Source: Candidatus Poseidoniaceae archaeon
GTDB lineage: Archaea; Thermoplasmatota; Poseidoniia; Poseidoniales; Poseidoniaceae
Length of the DNA: 7,780 nucleotides
NCBI GenBank assembly: GCA_022451765.1
Contig: JAKUNY010000066.1
Span: forward strand, 1 to 7,780
Reading direction: 5' to 3'
Made by a program: the position numbers and the translations under genes. The notes beneath the pieces were generated by a model. That model was not told the DNA's origin, made no database searches, and saw only the letters and a list, made by a program, of their open reading frames with translations. Positions 1 to 6,040 of this stretch are shown piece by piece. How positions within the stretch are numbered: position 1 is the first letter of the stretch; each line of letters begins with the position of its first letter.

Positions 1-300
1 TAGGATTGCCGCATCGGACCACGAGCGTTCACCGAAAATGCCGCTGCCAAGATCGACAATCGTAGTTCCTTCTCCCCCGCCTGGATGCTGGCACGTAAGC
101 GTTACACCTGCACCTATTGAGACGTGCATTTTCATTTCGGAATCGTAATTTTTCTTTGCAAGTGTTTCGAGAATCGTTGCAGTAACGTCGTGTTCTCCAA
201 GCACATTGATTACTTGTTCGATTCGTTCTTGTACTTCGTGGAATCGCTCACGATTCATCTCAACAAGTCTTGCTGTGCGTTGAAGTTCAGATTGTTCCAC
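1..300 (-). CDS. pfdA: Prefoldin subunit alpha (3' part beyond window edge)
   Basis: Alpha subunit of the archaeal hexameric chaperone prefoldin, which holds unfolded proteins in the cytosol and passes them to the thermosome. I translated the first 100 codons by hand; the gene runs off the left edge (usual length about 140-150 residues). Residues 1-50 are a charged helix with coiled-coil spacing, followed by the small beta hairpin region with MHVSIGAGV and VDLGSGIFGER, the pattern typical of alpha subunits, and then the start of the second helix (SWSDAAIL). The start is GTG at 300-298: in-frame stops (TGATGA) lie 36-41 bases upstream with no other start between, and GAGG sits 7 bases before the GTG. 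It follows eL20 on the same strand after 56 bases. In many Euryarchaeota the order is eL20, prefoldin alpha, ftsY, so ftsY may lie just outside the window. Confidence 0.88.
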   Translation of the reverse strand, partial: MEQSELQRTARLVEMNRERFHEVQERIEQVINVLGEHDVTATILETLAKKNYDSEMKMHVSIGAGVTLTCQHPGGGEGTTIVDLGSGIFGERSWSDAAIL

Positions 301-356
301 AAGACCGCCTCGACAATGCCTGTGGTGCGACCTTCATCAATGCGGCGATGTTGTAT

Positions 357-626
357 TCACTCTTCGGCGGTGGGGGCTATTTTGCCACCAGCTGCAGCAA
401 TTTCTTCTCGGAAGTGGTGGAGAACCGCAGCTTCTGTTGAAGTGCGTGGGTCAATTTCATTGACAGACTCGATGATAATTGCACGGCGGGATGCCTTGTG
501 ACGGGATCCAAGAATCGAGTAGACTCGGTGCTCAGCATCGTCTTTTGAAGCTGCGACGACGTCGAGAGAGAACTTCTGGCGCAGACTACCAAACGGGGAT
601 TGTCCATTCACACGAAATGCCTTCAT
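357..626 (-). CDS. rpl18a: Large ribosomal subunit protein eL20 (L18a/LX)
   Basis: Small archaeal/eukaryotic-type protein of the 50S subunit, with no bacterial counterpart. The 89-residue product begins MKAFRVNGQ, contains a basic central part (residues 16-50) and IIIESVNEIDP (51-61), and ends in an acidic tail; this matches archaeal LX, which is normally about 75-90 residues. The start is ATG at 626-624, with no other in-frame start upstream within 50 bases. No good ribosome binding site precedes it, but TTTAAAT lies 25-31 bases upstream, so the message may be leaderless or nearly so. Prefoldin alpha follows on the same strand. The usual archaeal partners upstream (L39e, L31e, aIF6) are absent, because the next gene on that side is the divergent protease. 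Confidence 0.95.
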   Translation of the reverse strand: MKAFRVNGQSPFGSLRQKFSLDVVAASKDDAEHRVYSILGSRHKASRRAIIIESVNEIDPRTSTEAAVLHHFREEIAAAGGKIAPTAEE

Positions 627-722
627 GTTTCCAAGGCGACCTGTTTCTTGATTTAAACGCGATGGTTCCGGTCGAGTAATCGTATCGCGTGTTTCATCAA
701 CATGGAAGGGTAGGGTAAGGAT
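627..722. other. Divergent intergenic promoter region
   Basis: 96 bases separate the divergent eL20 and protease genes and must hold both promoters. The only clear AT-rich core is TTTAAA at 652-657. Just before the protease GTG is a purine-rich run (703-720) containing AAGGG and AGGGTAAGG, which can serve as the ribosome binding site. No strong second TATA box is visible; TAATCGTAT around 678-686 is the next best AT-rich stretch. Confidence 0.5.
651..657 (-). promoter_or_regulatory. Candidate TATA box for the eL20-prefoldin transcript
   Basis: The minus strand reads TTTAAAT, 25-31 bases before the ATG of eL20. With the usual archaeal spacing of about 25 bases from TATA to the transcription start, the message would begin at or very near the start codon. 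The upstream bases are not a clear purine-rich BRE. The TTTAAA core is palindromic, so it could also serve the divergent protease gene, leaving a leader of roughly 40 bases. This is pattern-based inference. Confidence 0.45.
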
Positions 723-3581
723 GTGCGAAGTTTCCTGTTAGCGCTGTTTATCCTCGCAGCTCCTCTACCTATTGACGGGTTGGTTGACAAGACTGAGTTC
801 GAAGGGAAAGAAGTCGTTTTGGTGAATCCCTACGGGAATCACTGGGGGCAGGAAGAGTGGAGCTCTTTGGAGGATTACGGCTACATCCCGCTCAGGCTTC
901 AGACTCCATCGAAATTGATTGCTTGGAAGGTAGATGTTGACGTAACTCACCCTTACGCATACGAAGAGGATGCTCCAAAGGCTCTATGGAAATCCATTCC
1001 ATCTAACCATCAACAGGTTCGTGTTGTTTTTGAGCCAGGATTGCCTGATTCGATTCTCAAAGAATTGCACAATGAAGTGGAAACGTACATTGGAAAGCAG
1101 CTTCCCCCGTTGGATGGAGGACACCTAGCATCCCTGAAGATAAAGTGGGACTCGAATCTCAAGCAGGAGTGGCTTACAGAATTACCCGGGATTCTGTGGC
1201 TTGAACCGGAATTAAGGACGGTGGGGAGAAACCTCGACTCTGCCGTTTTACTTTCTGGTGGTGGAAATCAAACCTACCCGGCCAGTTGGACATTCGGACT
1301 CAATGGAACGGGTGTTGTTGTTGGTGTTGCAGACACCGGTATTGATGCCGATCACTCCTGCTTTCGTAGCGTTTCAAACTCATCAGTCGGTCCAGATCAT
1401 CGCAAATTGTTGCATGTAAACACGAGCATTGATGATTGGGACCATTCAGGTCACGTTGATTATCGTCACGGAACACACACTGCGGGGATTCTTGGTTGTC
1501 ACCCATTCGCAACTGCAATGGGAGATAACATTCCGCCTGCAGTGATGTCCCTTGGCTATGACACGAAGTTGGTCGTACAAGACATCGTTTCTGATGAAGG
1601 GTGGCTTCCGCCGGAAGTAGATTTGCTTCTTGCAGAGTCGGCGATGTACGGCGGATATCTTCACTCGAATTCGTGGGGCGATGATACAACGGATTACACC
1701 TTAAGGTCAGGCGATTTTGACGCCTTCACTCGCGAGTTTCCATGGACGTTGCCGCTGATTGCACCGGGCAACGACGGAGGATTTGTTTTGGAACCAGCCA
1801 ATGCTCGAAACGTTCTCGCCATCGGAGCGTCAACCAAAGACACAGTTCAGGATCGGTGGGTGTCATCCGTACATGGTGAAACGGACGCTGAAACGCGAGG
1901 TATTTTCGCTCTCGCACCTGGAGTTTCCATTGTATCTGCACGTTCAGATGGTTCGCCTGATACATTCAATGCTGGCCAATACACATCCAGCGGCACAAGT
2001 ATGTCGACCCCCATGGCAGCAGCATACGCCAGCGTCCTTCAACAGATGGTCCAAGAAGGTTGGTTGACAGGACACAATGAATCGCTTTCTGAACACAACC
2101 TTGGTAACCGTTCGCCGTGGTTTGAACCAAATGCTCCTCAACAAACTGTCCTTCTTGGTAATGGGTTCGTTCCTTCCGCACCAATGACCAAAGCGCTCAT
2201 GTCGCTCTCCACAACTCCATTGAATGAAGAGTTTCGAAACAATGGCCAGGGAGGTTCAGCAGCGCCAAACAATTACGATGGCTGGGGTTTGCTCAACCTA
2301 AGTGAAATTCTCGATTTCGAGCGATTAAAGCAGACGAACGACGATATAGAGAGGCCTGTTTCCAATGTTTGGATTCACGATTCATATCGCCTCATTGAGA
2401 CCAACCCGTCAGACCACCTTTCTGAACGGAAGAATGACATGCAGCCAATCGAATATCTCATGGAAAATGTTTGGGATGGAGCGGGGGCGATAGGGCCATT
2501 TATTTCTACAGGAGACGTCTTTCAGCAACGTTTCATTTTGCAAAACGACGAATCACTGGATGTTCGATTGTCGTTCCAAGCAAAACCCGAACCCCATTTG
2601 GTTGATGATGTGCAGTTAATGGTTCGTTTGCCTGATGGAAGATTTGCGGTCGGGGAAAACTATCGTCAAGACGGTCGCTCGATGCTTTACTACGATTTCG
2701 CCGATCACCTGAACACAACTGCTTTCCCATCGAGCAATGAAACCACGGTGGGAATCCACCTAGATGCAGGCACGCTTGCAGACGTTGATTATGTCGATGT
2801 CATGGTGATTGGGCGATATGTGGCGCCAGGAAATCAACCCGACACGTTGGGTGTAGAAGGTAACCGGATTGGTTTTGCTTTAGCTGTTCAAGGGGTTGAA
2901 ATCGATCCCTTGAACCATTCTGATGGAGACGGAGACGGTATCCCTTACGAACAGGATTCATGCCCCTTCACGAACGCTCTTGGGTGGGATTTGGATTCCG
3001 ATGGCTGCATTGACGACAACGATGCAGATGGGGTTGACGATAACGTAGACGCGTGTTTGTCGACGCCCAAGCAGGTTCCCGTTGAGGTTTCAGGTTGTTC
3101 GCAACAAAACAGTGCTCCCCGTATTTTTCTGGATGAATCCGTGTTAATGTCCCACGACAATGAGACCATTTCAATCCTGTTTTCCATTCTCGATGATGAT
3201 GTTGTGAATGCAACCATTGTGCTCCAAAGCGATGGATTGCCAACGAAACAAGTTGATGTCTGTTCACTGCTTGTCACAAACGATTCTTGGAAAACCTGTG
3301 TCGCAGTAATTGACCAAGACTTCTTCCCCCTCAATGCGGAAGGGAATTGGACAGCGTTAATTTTAGCGACCGATTTGAATTCTAGCTCGTGGACGACCCC
3401 AGCCTCTGCGAGCTATCGGTCCGATCTCTTTACGATTCATCCAGATGAACCGGTGCTTGCAACGCAACGTGATTCGAATTCGTTACCTGCAATTGCAATA
3501 CTTACCTCGATAACGGTCGCTGTTCTGTTTGGATTTATTGCCCAATATGTTGCTTATCGTAAGGAAAAAGAGGGGATTTAG
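723..3581 (+). CDS. Secreted, membrane-anchored subtilisin-like (S8, Kp43-like) serine protease with TSP3 repeats
   Basis: Cell-surface endopeptidase of 952 residues, probably degrading external protein. Start GTG at 723, with a G-rich binding site just before it and a signal peptide (MRSFLLALFILAAPLP). Residues 27-165 look like an I9-type prodomain ending in PGILWLEPEL. The catalytic domain (about 185-530) shows Asp204 in GVADTGID, His249 in RHGTHTAG, oxyanion Asn350 in APGNDG and Ser426 in SGTSMSTP, so all key residues are present. The ADTG...DHSCF pattern and SNSWGDD resemble the Kp43/TagB-type branch of S8. About 430-515 is longer than usual. Residues 590-725 look like a jelly-roll beta domain. 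Residues 733-778 hold calcium-binding DxDxDG thrombospondin type-3 repeats, 800-905 an Ig-like sandwich with a Cys847/Cys859 pair, and 920-943 a membrane helix followed by a basic tail RKEKE. Fifteen N-X-S/T sequons suggest glycosylation. It stands alone in its transcription unit. Confidence 0.95.
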   Translation: MRSFLLALFILAAPLPIDGLVDKTEFEGKEVVLVNPYGNHWGQEEWSSLEDYGYIPLRLQTPSKLIAWKVDVDVTHPYAYEEDAPKALWKSIPSNHQQVRVVFEPGLPDSILKELHNEVETYIGKQLPPLDGGHLASLKIKWDSNLKQEWLTELPGILWLEPELRTVGRNLDSAVLLSGGGNQTYPASWTFGLNGTGVVVGVADTGIDADHSCFRSVSNSSVGPDHRKLLHVNTSIDDWDHSGHVDYRHGTHTAGILGCHPFATAMGDNIPPAVMSLGYDTKLVVQDIVSDEGWLPPEVDLLLAESAMYGGYLHSNSWGDDTTDYTLRSGDFDAFTREFPWTLPLIAPGNDGGFVLEPANARNVLAIGASTKDTVQDRWVSSVHGETDAETRGIFALAPGVSIVSARSDGSPDTFNAGQYTSSGTSMSTPMAAAYASVLQQMVQEGWLTGHNESLSEHNLGNRSPWFEPNAPQQTVLLGNGFVPSAPMTKALMSLSTTPLNEEFRNNGQGGSAAPNNYDGWGLLNLSEILDFERLKQTNDDIERPVSNVWIHDSYRLIETNPSDHLSERKNDMQPIEYLMENVWDGAGAIGPFISTGDVFQQRFILQNDESLDVRLSFQAKPEPHLVDDVQLMVRLPDGRFAVGENYRQDGRSMLYYDFADHLNTTAFPSSNETTVGIHLDAGTLADVDYVDVMVIGRYVAPGNQPDTLGVEGNRIGFALAVQGVEIDPLNHSDGDGDGIPYEQDSCPFTNALGWDLDSDGCIDDNDADGVDDNVDACLSTPKQVPVEVSGCSQQNSAPRIFLDESVLMSHDNETISILFSILDDDVVNATIVLQSDGLPTKQVDVCSLLVTNDSWKTCVAVIDQDFFPLNAEGNWTALILATDLNSSSWTTPASASYRSDLFTIHPDEPVLATQRDSNSLPAIAILTSITVAVLFGFIAQYVAYRKEKEGI

Positions 3582-3587
3582 GCTAAA

Positions 3588-3603
3588 TTTTCTTCATTCA
3601 TTT
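3588..3603 (+). terminator. T-rich tract after the protease, candidate archaeal terminator
   Basis: Starting 6 bases after the TAG of the protease, 11 of 16 bases are T on the coding strand. Archaeal RNA polymerase commonly stops at T-rich tracts without needing a hairpin. The position suits termination of the protease message before the actin gene. A 7-bp inverted repeat starts within the last bases of the tract. Confidence 0.4.
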
Positions 3604-3620
3604 GAAGGGCTATCTTCAAA
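3601..3620. repeat. Perfect 7-bp inverted repeat between protease and actin genes
   Basis: TTTGAAG (3601-3607) and CTTCAAA (3614-3620) are exact reverse complements, separated by GGCTAT. As RNA the stem would be weak (two G-C pairs of seven). As DNA it has the shape of a small dimeric operator, 43 bases before the actin start codon and next to where a promoter would sit. It could equally be a chance match or part of the protease terminator. Confidence 0.4.
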
Positions 3621-3647
3621 CCTTATGGCATCCACGGTTGTTTATCC

Positions 3648-3656
3648 GAGAAGGTG
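3648..3656 (+). promoter_or_regulatory. Ribosome binding site that fixes the actin start
   Basis: GAGAAGGTG ends 6 bases before ATG 3663 and differs from the ideal GGAGGTG at one base within GAAGGTG. It overlaps the alternative GTG start at 3654, so it supports the ATG at 3663 and a product beginning MSGRLYVGIDLGT. Possible TATA elements are CTTATGG at 3621-3627 or TTTAT at 3641-3645; the first has better spacing. Confidence 0.65.
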
Positions 3657-3662
3657 TACAAG

Positions 3663-4667
3663 ATGAGCGGACGATTATATGTTGGAATTGACTTAGGAAC
3701 GTTTCAATCAACCATTGCCTCAAGCGCTGGCGCAATGCATTCAATTGAGACAGTTGTTGGACGACCAAAAGACCCCGTTGCGAGGAATTTCCTCAAGCGA
3801 GATGTTCTGTTCGGCGCTGATGCATTAAAGAACAAACTTGCTTGCAACCTTTACCGTCCTATGGCTGCTGGAGTCGCCCAAGACGATGAAGCAAATCTCG
3901 CTGCTGCAAAGGCATTCGTATCACACCTCATCGAGACCGTTGATCCGGAAGAATTTGACGAAGTCTTCGGAGTTATTTGCTCCCCGAGTCACGTTTCATT
4001 CACAGACAAGAGCAACCTTGTAGCCACACTTCGAGGACAAGTTAACGCAATCATGGTCGTAACTGAACCATTTGCGACTGCGTTCGCTATCAACGATATC
4101 GGCGGCTCTATCGTTGTAGACATAGGAGCAGTGACCACCGACATCGCTCGAATTTACGGAACCTTCCCGACGGATGAAGATCAAGTCACAATCCAAGAAG
4201 CTGGAGATTGGCTCGATATCGAGCTTCAAACTCTCATTGCAAAGAAGTTCACTGGTGCTCAAATCACCAAAGACATGGTCCGAAAGTGGAAGGAAGAATC
4301 CTCCTACGTCGGTGGTGATGTACGAACCGTTGAAGTGTCTCTCTCCGTTGATGGAAAGAGCCAGAATGTCGACATCGGTGACCTCATCCAAGAGGCATGT
4401 GAACTTCTAATTCCGAAGGTTGGAAATGCAATCAAGCGTATTGTTGCTGAAGCCGATCCGGAATACCAACCTGTACTACGAAACAACATCATTCTCTCAG
4501 GAGGAGGATCACTTATCGAAGGACTTGCTGAGCGAGTTGCACGCGAAATCGCTGACATCGGAGACGTAAACGTCTGGTGTGTCGAAAACCCTCTCGAAAA
4601 AGTTGCTGAAGGTGCACTCATGCTTGCCAGTGAAATGCCTGATGACCAGTACACATCAATCAACTGA
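3663..4667 (+). CDS. MamK-like actin-family ATPase (filament-forming candidate)
   Basis: Cytosolic actin-fold ATPase of 334 residues, expected to polymerise with ATP. Motifs in order: phosphate-1 GIDLGT (8-13, Asp10); connect-1 VVTEPFATAFA (132-142); phosphate-2 VVDIGAVTTD (151-160, Asp153); adenosine motif IILSGGGSLIEGL (276-288); connect-2 VAEGALML (314-321). VVGRPKD (31-37), EDQVTIQEAGDWLD (172-185), PEYQPVLRNNI (266-276) and the SEMPDDQY end match my recollection of magnetosome MamK (about 347-360 residues) better than MreB, ParM or Hsp70; there is no Hsp70 substrate-binding domain. ATG at 3663 is chosen because GAGAAGGTG lies 8 bases upstream; a GTG at 3654 would fall inside that ribosome binding site. 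The coiled-coil gene follows after 92 bases. No magnetosome genes are present, so a cytoskeletal or positioning role is inferred, not shown. Confidence 0.92.
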   Translation: MSGRLYVGIDLGTFQSTIASSAGAMHSIETVVGRPKDPVARNFLKRDVLFGADALKNKLACNLYRPMAAGVAQDDEANLAAAKAFVSHLIETVDPEEFDEVFGVICSPSHVSFTDKSNLVATLRGQVNAIMVVTEPFATAFAINDIGGSIVVDIGAVTTDIARIYGTFPTDEDQVTIQEAGDWLDIELQTLIAKKFTGAQITKDMVRKWKEESSYVGGDVRTVEVSLSVDGKSQNVDIGDLIQEACELLIPKVGNAIKRIVAEADPEYQPVLRNNIILSGGGSLIEGLAERVAREIADIGDVNVWCVENPLEKVAEGALMLASEMPDDQYTSIN

Positions 4668-4759
4668 TTTGGTTGGAAACATTCACCATAAAATCAGCCA
4701 CCTATCACCCTAAATTACAGGGAAGGTTCAAGAGTGGTTGAGGTTCGATAGATACCTGT
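4668..4759 (+). promoter_or_regulatory. Intergenic region with weak promoter for the coiled-coil gene
   Basis: The 92 bases between the actin stop and the coiled-coil ATG contain AT-rich CATAAAAT (4687-4694) and TAAATTA (4711-4717). Either could be a TATA box, so the downstream gene may have its own promoter as well as read-through from the actin gene. GAGGT at 4740-4744 lies 15 bases before the ATG, which is far for a ribosome binding site. No T-rich terminator is seen after the actin gene. Confidence 0.3.
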
Positions 4760-6040
4760 ATGACGCTCGGCGCTTCCAACCCTGATTCCTCTGGAGGGCA
4801 GCAAACCACTTCTGGAAACGACAGGGCTGCGCTTGAAGGGATGCTCAAAAGCTACCCTATCGACCAGCTTGTTGAAGAGGTGCTCATCGCATGGGATGAA
4901 CTTGGGCGCCGTAATGATGAAGTCGTCACCGTCAAACAACGGCTTCGAGTACTGGAATTGGATTTGGCTGAGCGAGAAGACGAAGTTGCGCCAGAAATTC
5001 AACGCCTCCATGAGTCCGAAGAGCAACTCAAAGAAGCCGAAGCACGCATCGTTCATCTTGATCGACTGCTGGCCGATACTCGACACGAACTCGATGTCCA
5101 ATCCTCCTCGCTATCGAAGGAGCAACAGGATGCACTTCATGAGGAAGTGGAGCAATTGCGAAATCTAAGCGTATCACAGGATGAAGTTATCTCCGAAATG
5201 GAAGGCCGTATGGGTTTGATGGGTGAAGCCCTCGAGAAGGCCGCAGACGCGGGATTAACCTCCGTAACTGCCGATGAAGTACGCTCACTGAAAAATCAAC
5301 TCGATGAAAAGTCGGCACAGTACGACGCCGAGGTCGCTGCCAATAATGCACTGGAAGAAGAGCGGCAACGATTGCGTGACATCGCTGACCGAATGCGGGG
5401 TCTTTTGGATGCTCGTGACAAGCGACTAGCCGATCTGGAGGAACAGCTTGAGCGGGTCATGCAAGGACCACGTTCTGTTTCTGCGGAACATGATTATCTT
5501 GTGGAGCAAATCGAAGAGATGAAACGTCGACTGCTTGAGAGGAACCGTGAATATGAATCTCTACGACGCCGAGAACGTAGGCTCCATACTGATGTGTTTG
5601 AACGCGATGAAAGGATTCAACAAATGTCGTTGACTATTACGGACCTTGAGGCCGCACTTACTGATCGGGTCGCCGAAATTCGTGAGCTTGAATCGCAAAA
5701 CGTTGTTGCTATGCAAGAGGTAACAAGCGTACGGCGGGGCGAGCGGACTCGTGAAGTCGTAGGTCGCGTCTTTGCAGACTCTCTCTCCTTGGTACGAGGG
5801 CACGATGCCCGTGAGGCAAAAAGGGATGCGTATGCAAACAGCCCGGATGTCGAACGTAGTCTTTCAACGCCAACGTCTGATGACATGCGCAATCTTGCAG
5901 AAGGTGGGACTGTTGACCTTGACGTTGAGGAAACCGAATTACCTCAAGGAATTGATGTGGATGAGAAACGCCCACCATCACCGGGCGGTAGTGGAGATCC
6001 AGTCCTGTTTGAAGATGAATCAGAGGACGCTGATAAGTGA
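4760..6040 (+). CDS. Long coiled-coil protein with acidic disordered tail, next to actin gene
   Basis: I do not recognise a named family. The 426-residue product has no signal peptide or membrane segment, so it is probably cytosolic. Residues 1-25 are Gly/Ser/Gln-rich. About 36-330 is almost continuous charged coiled coil, rich in Glu, Leu, Arg and Gln, with likely breaks near 112-119, 162-172 and 235-243. Residues 264-274 are strongly basic (REYESLRRRER). The last 65 residues are Pro/Gly/Asp/Glu-rich and end very acidic (FEDESEDADK). The ATG at 4760 is the first possible start after an in-frame stop; a later ATG at residue 28 has GAAGGG directly before it and would lose only the low-complexity start. 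It follows the MamK-like actin on the same strand, suggesting a filament partner or scaffold. A remote SMC/Rad50-like coil is excluded by the lack of Walker motifs. Confidence 0.85.
   Translation: MTLGASNPDSSGGQQTTSGNDRAALEGMLKSYPIDQLVEEVLIAWDELGRRNDEVVTVKQRLRVLELDLAEREDEVAPEIQRLHESEEQLKEAEARIVHLDRLLADTRHELDVQSSSLSKEQQDALHEEVEQLRNLSVSQDEVISEMEGRMGLMGEALEKAADAGLTSVTADEVRSLKNQLDEKSAQYDAEVAANNALEEERQRLRDIADRMRGLLDARDKRLADLEEQLERVMQGPRSVSAEHDYLVEQIEEMKRRLLERNREYESLRRRERRLHTDVFERDERIQQMSLTITDLEAALTDRVAEIRELESQNVVAMQEVTSVRRGERTREVVGRVFADSLSLVRGHDAREAKRDAYANSPDVERSLSTPTSDDMRNLAEGGTVDLDVEETELPQGIDVDEKRPPSPGGSGDPVLFEDESEDADK

Noticed and set aside
298..356. Mini-frame of 16 codons between eL20 and prefoldin alpha
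   Set aside because: It has no family pattern and ends within the prefoldin start; most likely chance.
124..501. Plus-strand 125-codon open frame over the eL20/prefoldin region
   Set aside because: It is antisense to two recognisable genes and its protein is Cys/Phe/Ser-rich without any known pattern.
1300..1689. Minus-strand 129-codon frame inside the protease gene
   Set aside because: It lies opposite the catalytic domain with intact motifs; the predicted protein looks random.
2945..3334. Minus-strand 129-codon frame opposite the TSP3/Ig-like part of the protease
   Set aside because: Shadow of the repeat-rich coding strand; no start context or homologous pattern.
3654..3662. GTG start adding MYK to the actin
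   Set aside because: The GTG is part of the ribosome binding site GAGAAGGTG for the ATG at 3663.
3996..4391. Minus-strand 131-codon frame opposite the actin gene
   Set aside because: The actin frame carries all family motifs across this stretch, so the antisense frame is a by-product.
3654..6040. Magnetosome gene cluster
   Set aside because: Only a MamK-like actin is seen. No MamA, MamB, MamM, MamE-type or other magnetosome genes are in the window, so a magnetosome role is not claimed.
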